DNA of 61,386 nt, taken from contig JAETSN010000019.1 in the NCBI GenBank assembly GCA_021769625.1, forward strand, positions 1-61,386, written 5' to 3'. Within the stretch, counting starts at the first letter, position 1. Every line of letters starts with the position of its first letter. The translations under genes were made by a program, and so were the position numbers. The notes beneath the pieces are model-generated. The model was not told where the DNA came from and searched no databases. It saw only the letters and a list, made by a program, of their open reading frames with translations. The stretch comes from [Clostridium] symbiosum (lineage in GTDB: Bacteria > Bacillota > Clostridia > Lachnospirales > Lachnospiraceae). Positions 7,434 to 16,103 of the stretch are shown here, in pieces.

Positions 7434-9504
7434 ACTGGCTTTCCGCAATATGAAACGTTCCGCTAAAGATTATCTGGTCTATCTGCTGACCATGACGCTT
7501 GTCAGCGCGCTGATGTACACCTTTAACAGCCTGCTCTTTCAGAATGAGATCAGGGAATATTGGAATGCGGAAGATATGCTGGAGGTTCTGACAACGCTTG
7601 CCACCGTATTCATCGTGTGGATCACGGCATGGCTGATCGGCTATATGGTGCGCTTTATGATGGAAAAGAGAAGCCGTGAATTCGGCATCTATCTCCTGCT
7701 CGGCATGAAAAAAAGCGCTATGGCAAAACTGTATCTGCGGGAAAACATCCTGCTCGGCTGCTTTTCCCTGCTGCTCGGTATCGGCCTTGGCATCCCGCTT
7801 CAGCAGGGGCTGATGGCAGTTTTATTTTCCATGCTCCGGCTGCCCTTTCGCCTTCGCATCGCGCTCCACCCGGGCACCCTTATCATGACCGCGCTGTCTT
7901 ACGGTTGCTGCTTTATCTTCTCCCTGTTCCGCTGCCGCCGGAAATTCGAAAAAATGAATATTCATGACCTGCTGGAAGCGGAACGCAAGAACGAACAGAT
8001 CATGGAAAAGCATGAAGCGCTGAAACAGTTTTTCCTGCCGTTGTCCATACTGTTTCTATTCCTTTTCTGGACGCTTTTCGGCGCTCTTTCGAACGACATG
8101 CAGGTTGCCCTGTTTCTGATCGGGTTGGTCCTCACGATCTATCTGTTCTACATCGGCATCTCCGCCCAGATCATCTGTTATATCCGAAAGGGCGGCAGGA
8201 GGATCTACAAAGGACAGAACCTGTTTCTGCTCCGGCAGTTTTCCGGAAAAGTCCGCACCATGCAGTTTACCATGGGAACCCTGACCGCGCTTCTCACGCT
8301 GGCGCTGATGGGGGCTTCTTTCGCCCTGATGTTCAGCGCCTGGCACAACACGCTGTCCGATCATAAATTTCCTTTTGATATCCTGCTCTACAGCCCCGAT
8401 CCCGCGGACGATTTTGAGCGGGAGATCCAGTTTCTGGAAGAAAGGACAGATATACGGGATGTCTTCCCCTACCGCATTTACACCGACGGCGGGAATCAGG
8501 TAAACGCCTGGATGCTGACCCATCTGGCAGAGTGGGGCGCCATGTTCCGAAATCCCGACGGCAGCCCCGACATGGATGCGGTCAGGCAGAAACTGAAAAA
8601 CGAAAGCGTTTACTGCACTTATGACACATACATGGGACTTTCCGATTACAATACACTCCGCGCCATGCTGGGCTATGGGGAGATAAGCCTCGGCGATGCG
8701 GAATATGCCCTGCAGATCAAGCCCCGCCTGGAAAAAGAAGTGCAGGCGGTCGGGGACGATCTGAAACTTGCCGATGCAGACGGCTTTTTGTCCCTCTCCT
8801 GCGGCGGCATCTATGCGGAACCCTTTTCACAGGACGGGCATAACGGCGGCGATTATCTGATCATCGTACCCGACCGGGTGCTTGCGCGCATGTATCCTTA
8901 TTACGCGGAACTCGCCGTGGATATAGACGGTTCCGCCCCCTACACCCTGCGGGATGAACTGGACGAACTGAGATATGAAAAGATAAACGACGACATGATC
9001 GGGGGAGAAAGTCCTGATCCCGCCTTATATGGTAACAGGTGTTATGGCTCGGATATCCTGTTTGTCTTCAACGCCGTCAACGAAGTGAAAGACAATCTCA
9101 GATCTTCCCTCACCTACATGCTCGCCTCCCTCATGATCCCGCTGTTTTATATCGGGCTGGTCTTTCTCTGCGTGGCACTGGCCGTGCTGTCCGCACAGCA
9201 GCTCAGCGACTCGGCAGGCTGTAAATTCCGCTACGACATCCTGTCCAAACTGGGGATAAACGAGTCCGGGATCCACCGCCTTGTCCTGAAACAACTGGCG
9301 GCATACTATCTGTGTCCCGCCCTGATGGCAGTCCTGATCAGCGGAAAGCTGATGCTTTTTGCGGGGAAACGCTTTGTGATGGCAACCGGCGTGCCGGTAT
9401 CCTCCGGTTCCTTCTTCCTGAAGAGCACCGCCCTGTTTTTCGGGATCTATCTGGTCTATTTCGCGGTCACTTATATCAGTTTCTGCAGGAATATCACAAA
9501 ATAG
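7423..9504 (+). CDS. BceB-like FtsX-domain ABC transporter permease
   Basis: A 693-residue permease that begins with the typical LNKLAFRNMKRS. The ATG at 7423 is chosen because AGGAGGTG lies just upstream; a GTG at 7411 is the alternative. About ten membrane helices are visible. A large extracellular domain of roughly 200 residues lies between the seventh and eighth (from about WHNTLSDHKFPF to YGSDILFVFN), which is the BceB architecture that senses peptides together with a BceS kinase. It is the last gene before the convergent anti-sigma gene. Confidence 0.92.
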   Translation: MLNKLAFRNMKRSAKDYLVYLLTMTLVSALMYTFNSLLFQNEIREYWNAEDMLEVLTTLATVFIVWITAWLIGYMVRFMMEKRSREFGIYLLLGMKKSAMAKLYLRENILLGCFSLLLGIGLGIPLQQGLMAVLFSMLRLPFRLRIALHPGTLIMTALSYGCCFIFSLFRCRRKFEKMNIHDLLEAERKNEQIMEKHEALKQFFLPLSILFLFLFWTLFGALSNDMQVALFLIGLVLTIYLFYIGISAQIICYIRKGGRRIYKGQNLFLLRQFSGKVRTMQFTMGTLTALLTLALMGASFALMFSAWHNTLSDHKFPFDILLYSPDPADDFEREIQFLEERTDIRDVFPYRIYTDGGNQVNAWMLTHLAEWGAMFRNPDGSPDMDAVRQKLKNESVYCTYDTYMGLSDYNTLRAMLGYGEISLGDAEYALQIKPRLEKEVQAVGDDLKLADADGFLSLSCGGIYAEPFSQDGHNGGDYLIIVPDRVLARMYPYYAELAVDIDGSAPYTLRDELDELRYEKINDDMIGGESPDPALYGNRCYGSDILFVFNAVNEVKDNLRSSLTYMLASLMIPLFYIGLVFLCVALAVLSAQQLSDSAGCKFRYDILSKLGINESGIHRLVLKQLAAYYLCPALMAVLISGKLMLFAGKRFVMATGVPVSSGSFFLKSTALFFGIYLVYFAVTYISFCRNITK

Positions 9505-9546
9505 CGGGCATCCGATCCGCACAATATTATTCAGTTAGCACCTCAA

Positions 9547-9643
9547 CCAGCTGGCAAGAACATAAAATACTTAAGGAGCCCTTTGAAAAACAGAGCCTGC
9601 GAGAGCGTGGCGACGAAGTATTTTATGTTCTTGCCTGCGTCCG
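9547..9643 (+). repeat. Dispersed nested-hairpin element, copy A (shortest form)
   Basis: A 97-bp element bounded by CCAGC and GCGTCCG. Its outer arms at 9553-9572 and 9616-9635 are perfect 20-bp complements, and after a T-T mismatch the GC/GC of the boundary motifs also pairs. The loop starts AAGGAGCCC and contains a GC-GAGA-GC tetraloop hairpin at 9599-9606. Unlike copies B-D it lacks the inner AAAAAGCG-type stem and its apical hairpin. It lies between the convergent BceB-like and RsiV-like genes and could terminate both, but other copies occupy non-terminator positions. Confidence 0.8.
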
Positions 9644-9657
9644 GTATCAACCATCCC

Positions 9658-10734
9658 TTATTTCAGAATATCCTCAAACACCTCCCTCTCCACCGTAAAT
9701 TCCAGTGCCCCCATATACCCCGGCGCCACTTCGTACTCGTCAAAGGAGATCTCGATATTCCCCGCCTCGTCAAAATAAAAATTCTGGTCTTCTTTCAGTT
9801 TCTCAAAGTTCCATCCGGGCACATCCTCATAATCCACCCAGTAGATCTTATTCTCATCCTCCGCCATCTCAGCCCGCATCTGGTCTTTAATGTTCTCACT
9901 GAGCCTCTCGTTATAATCGCTGCCTTCCTGGAACAGATCCCCCAGCTGCACCTGCTTTCCGGTCCTTTTATCAATGGTATAAAATTTATAGGACTCAAAT
10001 CCACTGCCTGCCCCCTGATACATGGAAAGCTTCAGCGTAAAATAACGGTCATTATTCGTCACTGTCTCATGGTGGATCTCCAGAGAACCGTAACTTTCTC
10101 CAAGGTCCGCCGATGCCTGAAACTCTTCGATCAGCTGATTTGTCACCGCTTCGATATCAAAGTTGATCTGATCCAGTGTTCCCTGCAGCTCATCGGAAAT
10201 CTCTCCTTTACTCTGCCCCGCCGCACTATCCTTCTCCTGATCCTGTCCGGGGGTTTTCTCCCCTTCTCCTGCCATATCATCCACCACGATCTGCGGTACT
10301 TCCACATTGGCGTCAAACCGGTCGCTCTCATACTGATAATCCCGGAATGTCACCGCCTGAAACAGCTTCCCAACCACCGGGATGGAACCCATCGCATGGG
10401 CCACGCTGGCTCCCGTATTCGGTAAAATGATCAGGACAGCCGCTGCTGCCGCTGCCACCGCCGCAATACGGAATCTTACCGTTTTCTTTTTATTCCTTTT
10501 CCTATCCTTTCTGCTTCCTCCCAGATCTTTGTCCAAACGACTTTCCTTTTGACGTTTCTCCACTTTCGTTTCCCTCTCCTCTTCTCTCTCTTTCATCGTC
10601 TGTCCTTCCTTCTCTGCCTTTGCCCGCATGATCCCGGCTTCCACCTTCGCCCGCATCTCATCCGGCACAGGGATCTGCTGATAATCATTCCGTCCCTCCG
10701 ACAGCCTTTCCTCTATATCTCTGTGATCTCTCAT
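9658..10734 (-). CDS. RsiV-like anti-sigma factor (DUF4179/DUF3298 type)
   Basis: A 358-residue protein with a cytoplasmic N-terminus of about 95 highly charged residues, one membrane helix (FRIAAVAAAAAAVLIILP) and an extracellular domain ending in an RsiV/DUF3298-like region (YFTLKLSMYQGAGSG, TGKQVQLGDLF, NFYFDEAGNIEISF, EFTV). RsiV holds an ECF sigma factor and in Bacillus and enterococci is cleaved after binding lysozyme. The ATG at 10734 is preferred, with AGGA six nt upstream, because the residues after it resemble an anti-sigma start. An upstream in-frame ATG at 10866 would add 44 residues. It follows the sigma gene on the same strand. Confidence 0.85.
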   Translation of the reverse strand: MRDHRDIEERLSEGRNDYQQIPVPDEMRAKVEAGIMRAKAEKEGQTMKEREEERETKVEKRQKESRLDKDLGGSRKDRKRNKKKTVRFRIAAVAAAAAAVLIILPNTGASVAHAMGSIPVVGKLFQAVTFRDYQYESDRFDANVEVPQIVVDDMAGEGEKTPGQDQEKDSAAGQSKGEISDELQGTLDQINFDIEAVTNQLIEEFQASADLGESYGSLEIHHETVTNNDRYFTLKLSMYQGAGSGFESYKFYTIDKRTGKQVQLGDLFQEGSDYNERLSENIKDQMRAEMAEDENKIYWVDYEDVPGWNFEKLKEDQNFYFDEAGNIEISFDEYEVAPGYMGALEFTVEREVFEDILK

Positions 10735-10950
10735 ATGATATCCTGCCTTTCCTCCCACTTCCGGGATATATGTCCGCTTATCATTTATATTCAGAAACTT
10801 CATATACCTTTCAAACCTGCCCTGTCCGATCGTTCTGCCGGCGCAGCCTTTATCTTTCAAGTTCATTTTCTTCCCGCGATATATCTATATCTCCGCGTTT
10901 TGCTGATATACTCCTTATTCTCCGGCCTGCAGTTTTCTGTAATGTTTCTC

Positions 10951-11421
10951 CTACGCCGGGACTTCCAACTCTTCCCTCAGCTTCTTCAGGGTCCTGTACA
11001 GCCTGCTCTTTATCGTACTCAGATTTTCCTGCAGGATCTCCGCTATCTCCGAAAGCTGCATATCCTCATAAAACCGCAGGATGATCAGCGTCTTCTCCTG
11101 TTCCGGCAGTTGATCCACCACTTCCTTCAGTTCCAGATCGTTATAGCCCTTATCCCCCGCCGCTATTTCCTCCGGCTCCGCATATTCCTTTCTGTTCTTT
11201 CTCAGATATTCCTTCGCTTCATTGATCATGATGCGGTACACCCAGGTTCCCGCATAACTCGCCTCCTGCAGCGTATCCGCCTTCAGCATGGCCCTGTAGG
11301 CGCCCTCCTGCACGATATCCATGGCATCCGCCTCCTGATGCACATAACTGAAAGCCAGCCTGTAATAGCTTTCATAATTTTCCAATAAGATATCCCGAAT
11401 CAGTTTTTCCTTCTCCGTCAT
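10951..11421 (-). CDS. ECF RNA polymerase sigma factor, SigV-like
   Basis: A 156-residue sigma-70 factor of the extracytoplasmic-function class. Region 2 carries YYRLAFSYVHQEADAMDIVQ and TWVYRIMINEAKEYLR; region 4 carries LPEQEKTLIILRFYEDMQ, LSEIAEIL and TIKSRLYRTLKKLR. GGAGG precedes the ATG. The partner at 9658 is an RsiV-like anti-sigma factor, so lysozyme or envelope damage is the probable signal. A self-type promoter lies upstream at 11487-11515, indicating autoregulation. Confidence 0.93.
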   Translation of the reverse strand: MTEKEKLIRDILLENYESYYRLAFSYVHQEADAMDIVQEGAYRAMLKADTLQEASYAGTWVYRIMINEAKEYLRKNRKEYAEPEEIAAGDKGYNDLELKEVVDQLPEQEKTLIILRFYEDMQLSEIAEILQENLSTIKSRLYRTLKKLREELEVPA

Positions 11422-11486
11422 CTCTGCCTCCGCTCTACATAACTAAAAAAATCTTTCCAAAACTCTTTTTACAGATCTGTACCCAT

Positions 11487-11515
11487 TAGACGGATGCATC
11501 CTGTCAAAAGTTTCA
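11487..11515 (-). promoter_or_regulatory. ECF-type autoregulatory promoter of the sigma/anti-sigma operon
   Basis: On the minus strand TGAAAC (11515-11510) is followed after 17 nt by CGTC (11492-11489). This matches the TGAAAC-N16/17-CGTC pattern recognised by SigV/SigM-type ECF factors. It lies about 70 nt upstream of the sigma gene and downstream of the SGNH gene. Confidence 0.7.
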
Positions 11516-11541
11516 AAAAGATTTTTATTTTTTCATGGTCA

Positions 11542-12465
11542 TTATATACCGTTTTCCCTGATCCAGTCGGCCCACTGCTGGTAATATTTTCCCAGCACAT
11601 GCACCTCGTCATGGGTATATTCCGGGTTTAAGCCGCCTGTCTCGTCATCGAATATCTCATTGACGTCAATATAGGAAAATCCGTATTTCTCCGCGATCTG
11701 CCGGATGTTCTCATTAATCCTGTCGATATTCTCGTTGTTGAATATCGCGTCCCGCTCCGACCGCGCCGTAGTCACATGAAGGTTTGCCTCCAGCACGATC
11801 TCCGCCTCCGGCTGCAGCCCGCGGAGCTTTAAAACCTCCTCCTCAAAACGCTTTACGGTCTGCTCCGCGTCATAGCCCAGCTCATTGATCCCCAGCATCA
11901 GATAGATCTTCCGGTACTGTTTTTCCGTCAGGATATCCTCCAGATAAAGCTCCTGATCATGCACCGCGTTTTTCAGGGAATAGAGCCGGTAGATATTCAT
12001 GCCCGTGTTGGCAAAGAACACCGCACCCTCGATATCCGCATACTCCGCCAGGCCCATGGTGCGGGAATCCCCGATAAACAGCGTATCCTGAAAGAATTCT
12101 TCGGGCGGCAGCTCTTCCTCCTGCTCTTCTTCTCCTGCCTCCAGGGCTTCGCCGGACTCCCCTGTTCCCTCCATCCCGTCTGTTTCGTCCCCCGGGGAAT
12201 CTTCTTTGTCCGGATCCTGCCCTGCCGCCATCTGCTCCGAAGGCTCCTCCCCTGCGGCCTCGTTATTCTCCCCTTCCTGTGCTTCCCCGCCCGACACATC
12301 AGAAACGGCCGTTTCTTCGCCCGGCCCCGCGGTATTGCCCACTCTTGCCCGTTCCACAAAAGCTTCCACATTTTTTGCCTGTTCTATATATAACTTGTGC
12401 AGCATAAAAGGCCATAGCACAAGAAATCCGATCATAAACAAGACCAGATAATGATATTTCCGCAT
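11542..12465 (-). CDS. Membrane-anchored SGNH hydrolase-fold protein (O-acyl transfer partner)
   Basis: A 307-residue protein: N-terminal membrane anchor (residues 5-24), then about 90 residues of acidic, Gly/Glu-rich linker, then an SGNH domain. The four blocks are visible: Ser134 in IGDSRTMG, a Gly in the ANTG block, Asn194 in LGINELG, and Asp286/His289 in DEVH. It starts 17 nt after the MBOAT stop with GGAG upstream. Such pairs move acyl groups, usually acetyl, onto cell-surface polymers: the MBOAT protein exports the acyl group and the SGNH protein attaches it. The acceptor here, whether peptidoglycan, teichoic acid or exopolysaccharide, is unknown. Confidence 0.85.
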   Translation of the reverse strand: MRKYHYLVLFMIGFLVLWPFMLHKLYIEQAKNVEAFVERARVGNTAGPGEETAVSDVSGGEAQEGENNEAAGEEPSEQMAAGQDPDKEDSPGDETDGMEGTGESGEALEAGEEEQEEELPPEEFFQDTLFIGDSRTMGLAEYADIEGAVFFANTGMNIYRLYSLKNAVHDQELYLEDILTEKQYRKIYLMLGINELGYDAEQTVKRFEEEVLKLRGLQPEAEIVLEANLHVTTARSERDAIFNNENIDRINENIRQIAEKYGFSYIDVNEIFDDETGGLNPEYTHDEVHVLGKYYQQWADWIRENGI

Positions 12466-12482
12466 ACTCTTCTCCAGCCATT

Positions 12483-13892
12483 CTAAAATCTATAATACAA
12501 AAACGGATCATTCAGCCCCCGGTACATACAAAAGACCGCCGCGCCGAAAATGATCAGCAGTAAAAGGGACATCCAGAACTTATTTCTCCATTTTATAAAG
12601 ATCTTTTCCACAAGACCGGTACAGCAGATCAGTCCTGCCGCAAGCCCTATCCCGTACATACCGATATACTTTTCAAAATCCCCGTAAAACACGATGCTCT
12701 GGTTGCCTGCGCCCCCGATAAAGGGAAACAGTTTCAGAAAATAGACCTGCAGCATCACAGGATCTGTGATGGCAAATACCGCCCAGCTCACCGGGATCAG
12801 AAAACACATATAGAGATGCCCCAGTATCTTCCACCGCTCAAGCACCTTCAAAAGTCCCGCTTTTTCCACCGAAATAATGAGAAACAGCAGAAGTCCCCAG
12901 AAGAGAAAATTCCAGTTTGCACCGTGCCACAGGCCCGTCAAGAGCCAGACGATGAGCAGATTAAAAAACTGTCTCGCTTTTCCTTTTCTGTTACCGCCGA
13001 GCGGGATATACACGTATTCCCTGAACCAGCGCCCCAGCGTGATATGCCATCTGCGCCAGAATTCCGTCATGGACAGCGCCATGTAGGGCTGCCGGAAGTT
13101 GTCGGGAATCCGAAAACCCAAGAGCTTTCCAAGCCCTACCGCCATCAGCGAATACCCGTAAAAATCAAAATAGATCTGCAGGCTGTACGCCAGGATCCCG
13201 AGCCATGCAAGCGGCGTCGATATGCTCTCATAGCCGATGGTCTGGATATCCTCCCAGAGATTCCCGAGCTGGTTGGCTAAAAGCACCTTAAAGCCCAGCC
13301 CCAGCGTAAAAAACTGCAGGCCGTGATTACAGCCGATCAGCGTGATCTTTCTTCTTCTGAGCCGTTTGCACACCTCGCTGTAATTGACGATAGGACCGGC
13401 GATGAGCTGCGGAAACATCGTCAGATAGGCTCCCAGCCTTATCACATCCTGCTCCGCCCTTGTCTTTCTTTTATATACATCAATCAGATAGGAAGTGATC
13501 TGAAAGGTATAAAAGCTGATGCCGATCGGCAGGATGATATTCTGTACAAAAAATCCCGCGTACTTGAAGAACAGCAGCAGACCAAAATTGTAGCACAGGC
13601 TCAGGATCAGGATCACTTTCTCTCCCGCGCTGCTCTTTCCTGCTGTCTCCTCTCCTCTTCGTATTCTGTTTTTTCTTCTGCAGTGCTCAATGCCCTTCGC
13701 CGCCAGAAAATTCAGGACGACGGAAGCGACGATGAGCGCCATATAGTAAGCGTTCCACTCTATCCCAAAACCGTAAAAGACCAGACTCCCGAGAAACAGA
13801 AAAACATTTTTCCCTCTCAGGGGCAAAAGGTAGTATACGAGCAAAAACAGGGGCAAGAACAGGAACAGAAATTCCAGACTGCTGAATACCAC
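12483..13892 (-). CDS. MBOAT-family O-acyltransferase (AlgI/DltB/PatA-like)
   Basis: A 469-residue multi-pass membrane protein starting with the AlgI-like FSSLEFLFLFLPLFLLVYYL. The MBOAT signature is present: FWRRWHITLGRWFREYVYIPLGG and the catalytic His in TGLWHGANWNFLFWG. The start codon is GTG at 13892 with AAGGAG ten nt upstream. It lies 18 nt after the DAHP synthase stop and 17 nt before the SGNH gene, so it is probably in an operon with both. It transfers an acyl group across the membrane for surface-polymer modification. Confidence 0.93.
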   Translation of the reverse strand: MVFSSLEFLFLFLPLFLLVYYLLPLRGKNVFLFLGSLVFYGFGIEWNAYYMALIVASVVLNFLAAKGIEHCRRKNRIRRGEETAGKSSAGEKVILILSLCYNFGLLLFFKYAGFFVQNIILPIGISFYTFQITSYLIDVYKRKTRAEQDVIRLGAYLTMFPQLIAGPIVNYSEVCKRLRRRKITLIGCNHGLQFFTLGLGFKVLLANQLGNLWEDIQTIGYESISTPLAWLGILAYSLQIYFDFYGYSLMAVGLGKLLGFRIPDNFRQPYMALSMTEFWRRWHITLGRWFREYVYIPLGGNRKGKARQFFNLLIVWLLTGLWHGANWNFLFWGLLLFLIISVEKAGLLKVLERWKILGHLYMCFLIPVSWAVFAITDPVMLQVYFLKLFPFIGGAGNQSIVFYGDFEKYIGMYGIGLAAGLICCTGLVEKIFIKWRNKFWMSLLLLIIFGAAVFCMYRGLNDPFLYYRF

Positions 13893-13910
13893 TTGTTTTC
13901 CACTCCTTCC

Positions 13911-14939
13911 TTACCATTCTTCCGCCAGTTCGTAGATCAGTCTCTCCGATTTATCCCACCCGAGACAGGGATCGGTGATGGACTTCCCGTAACAGTGCGC
14001 TCCCACTTTCTGCGCACCGTCCTCGATATAGCTCTCTATCATCAGCCCCTTCACAAGACGCCGGATCTCCCCGGACATGCGGCAGCTGTGCACCACATCC
14101 TTGCTGATGCGGATCTGTTCCATAAAATCCTTGCCTGAATTAGAGTGGTTGGCATCCACCACCACCGCCGGATTCTGAAATTCCCGCTCATGATAGATCT
14201 CCAACACATGCCGCAGATCCTCATAGTGATAATTGGGCATATTCCGGCCGAATTTATCCACATATCCCCGCAAAATGGCGTGGGCAAAGGCATTTCCCTT
14301 CGTCCGCACTTCCCACCCCCGGTACAGGAAGGTATGGCCGCTCTGGGCCGCGATAATGGAATTCATCATCACAGTGAGGTCGCCCCCTGTAGGATTTTTC
14401 ATTCCCACCGGAATCCCGAGCCCGCTGGCTGTCAGCCGGTGCTGCTGATCCTCCACGGAACGCGCCCCCACCGCCACATAGGCGAGAAGATCCGATAAAT
14501 AACGGTGGTTTTCCGGATACAGCATCTCGTCCGCACAGGTAAAGCCCGTTTCTTTCACCGCGCGCATATGCATTTCGCGGATGGCGATGATACCCTTTAG
14601 CATATCTGTCCCCCGCTCCGGGTCCGGCTGATGCAGCATCCCTTTGTATCCCGCCCCGATGGTCCTGGGCTTGTTGGTATAAATTCTGGGTACCACAAAA
14701 ATCTTATCCTTGACCTTTTCCGCCGCTTTCCGCAGCCTGCAAAGATAATCCAGCACGGCATCCTCGTTGTCCGCCGAACAGGGACCGATGAGCAGCAGCA
14801 GCCTCTCATCCTTCCCCTCAAAAATATTTTTTAATACAACATCCCTTTCCGCTTTGATCTGTTCGATCTCTTTATGTAAAGGAAACTCTTCCTTGATCTC
14901 CGAAGGAGTGGGGAGTTTCCGTAAGAATTCCATTTCCAT
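13911..14939 (-). CDS. aroF: 3-deoxy-7-phosphoheptulonate (DAHP) synthase, class I
   Basis: A 342-residue enzyme condensing phosphoenolpyruvate and erythrose 4-phosphate, the entry to the shikimate pathway. Motifs of the AroFGH family are present: LIGPCSADN, PRIYTNKPRT, GYKGMLHQPD, VGARSVEDQQHR, GMKNPTGGDL, VDANHSNSGK. The start is set to the ATG at 14939 because AGGAG lies 8 nt upstream; an in-frame frame extends to 14972. The gene is compact and lacks an added chorismate mutase or regulatory domain. The esterase gene ends 29 nt before it and the MBOAT gene follows, an unusual pairing of metabolism with surface modification. Confidence 0.95.
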   Translation of the reverse strand: MEMEFLRKLPTPSEIKEEFPLHKEIEQIKAERDVVLKNIFEGKDERLLLLIGPCSADNEDAVLDYLCRLRKAAEKVKDKIFVVPRIYTNKPRTIGAGYKGMLHQPDPERGTDMLKGIIAIREMHMRAVKETGFTCADEMLYPENHRYLSDLLAYVAVGARSVEDQQHRLTASGLGIPVGMKNPTGGDLTVMMNSIIAAQSGHTFLYRGWEVRTKGNAFAHAILRGYVDKFGRNMPNYHYEDLRHVLEIYHEREFQNPAVVVDANHSNSGKDFMEQIRISKDVVHSCRMSGEIRRLVKGLMIESYIEDGAQKVGAHCYGKSITDPCLGWDKSERLIYELAEEW

Positions 14940-14968
14940 GATCATAACTCCTGATAAATTTGCAGATA

Positions 14969-15874
14969 TCACCTGCAGATACTGAATATAAACTCCGCAT
15001 TTTTGTCCATGGCTTCCGTCGCCGTCTTAAACGGGGACATCTGGAACACATGCCACATGCCCTTAAAAACATCCAGTGTCACATTGACCCCCGCCTGCTG
15101 CATCTTTTTATACAAAAGCACGCTGTCGCTCTGCAGGATCTCCTGATCCCCCACCTGGATATAGGTCGGCGGGAATCCCTCAAAATCCCCGAACAAAGGG
15201 GAAACCGAGGGGTCCTTCAGCAATTCTCTGGGATAATCCTTTCCCAGATAGTTTTCGATCGCTTCCTCCAGATAGGCGGCGTCCAGCACCGGATCGATCC
15301 CCTCCTTCGTCTGGTGGGATTTGCCGGATCCGGTCATATCCGTCCAGGGTGAGAGCAAAACGATCCCCCTCGGCAGAAGCCGTCCTTCTTTCTTTAACTG
15401 ATGGGTCAGCGCAAGGGCAAGATTGCCGCCGGCGGAATCCCCAACAAGGATCACATCCCTCGCTCCATAGCCAAACAACATCAGATGGTTCCAGGTCGTC
15501 ATCGCATCCTCGATCGCAGCGGGGTAAGGATGCTCCGGCGAAAGGCGGTAATCAAAACTGAGCACATCCATGGAGGTCGAAGAAGCCAGTCTGGTCGTCA
15601 GCGTCCTCCCGTACAGGCTGCTGCCCGTGGCATACCCGCCGCCGTGACAGTACAGGATCACATACTTTTTCATATGCGCCCTGTTGACGCAGAGCCACTC
15701 CCCGTACATCCCCTCAATATCCACTTCCTTGATCAGGATCGCCTTATTCTGCCCGAATAACGCGCCGAGCTGATCCTGAGACTGCCGGTGTTTTTCAATG
15801 TCCGCATTTTCCACGATACCGTGCACTCTCTTCACAAGATTTAAAAGACCCTGATTCTTTTTGCTGATCGCCAT
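14969..15874 (-). CDS. Alpha/beta hydrolase, hormone-sensitive-lipase-type esterase
   Basis: A 301-residue cytoplasmic esterase. The oxyanion motif HGGGYATGS, nucleophile elbow GDSAGG, acid residue in VGDQEIL and catalytic His in MWHVFQM are all in order, as in the HSL (family IV) esterases. The segment DYRLSPEHPYPAA is also characteristic. No signal peptide is present. It is divergent from an acyltransferase at 16104, which raises the possibility of an acyl-ester metabolic pair, but the substrate is unknown. Confidence 0.92.
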   Translation of the reverse strand: MAISKKNQGLLNLVKRVHGIVENADIEKHRQSQDQLGALFGQNKAILIKEVDIEGMYGEWLCVNRAHMKKYVILYCHGGGYATGSSLYGRTLTTRLASSTSMDVLSFDYRLSPEHPYPAAIEDAMTTWNHLMLFGYGARDVILVGDSAGGNLALALTHQLKKEGRLLPRGIVLLSPWTDMTGSGKSHQTKEGIDPVLDAAYLEEAIENYLGKDYPRELLKDPSVSPLFGDFEGFPPTYIQVGDQEILQSDSVLLYKKMQQAGVNVTLDVFKGMWHVFQMSPFKTATEAMDKNAEFIFSICR

Positions 15875-15947
15875 ATATCATAATTCCAATCTATTCATAA
15901 CACTAGTTATTTATTCTTTCCGCCAATAACAGAAAGCCACATATGTT

Positions 15948-15976
15948 AGTATGTATGATTTTCCTCTTAATTTCAA
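15948..15976 (-). promoter_or_regulatory. Probable promoter of the esterase gene
   Basis: On the minus strand TTGAAA (15976-15971) is followed after 17 nt by CATACT (15953-15948). Spacing is ideal and both hexamers are fair matches. The intergenic region 15875-16103 is very AT-rich and holds this promoter and the divergent one at 16068. Confidence 0.45.
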
Positions 15977-16067
15977 TAGGTTTTGACATTTTTCAAAAAA
16001 TTTCTAAAAAAAATTGTTACGTTTTTTAAGTTGGTTGTCAGTCCGCTATCAATAAAATTTTTTCTTA

Positions 16068-16097
16068 TTGCCATCCCTTCCATTTTAGGGGTATACT
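16068..16097 (+). promoter_or_regulatory. Promoter giving a probably leaderless acyltransferase transcript
   Basis: TTGCCA at 16068-16073 and TATACT at 16092-16097, 18 nt apart. The ATG of the next gene is at 16104, six nt after the -10, where transcription would start. AGGGG at 16087-16091, 12 nt from the ATG, overlaps the promoter and would not be in this transcript. Confidence 0.55.
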
Positions 16098-16103
16098 GTT
16101 TAT

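Noticed and set aside
9583-10425. 280-codon plus-strand frame
   Set aside because: Antisense to the RsiV-like gene and starting inside hairpin element A.
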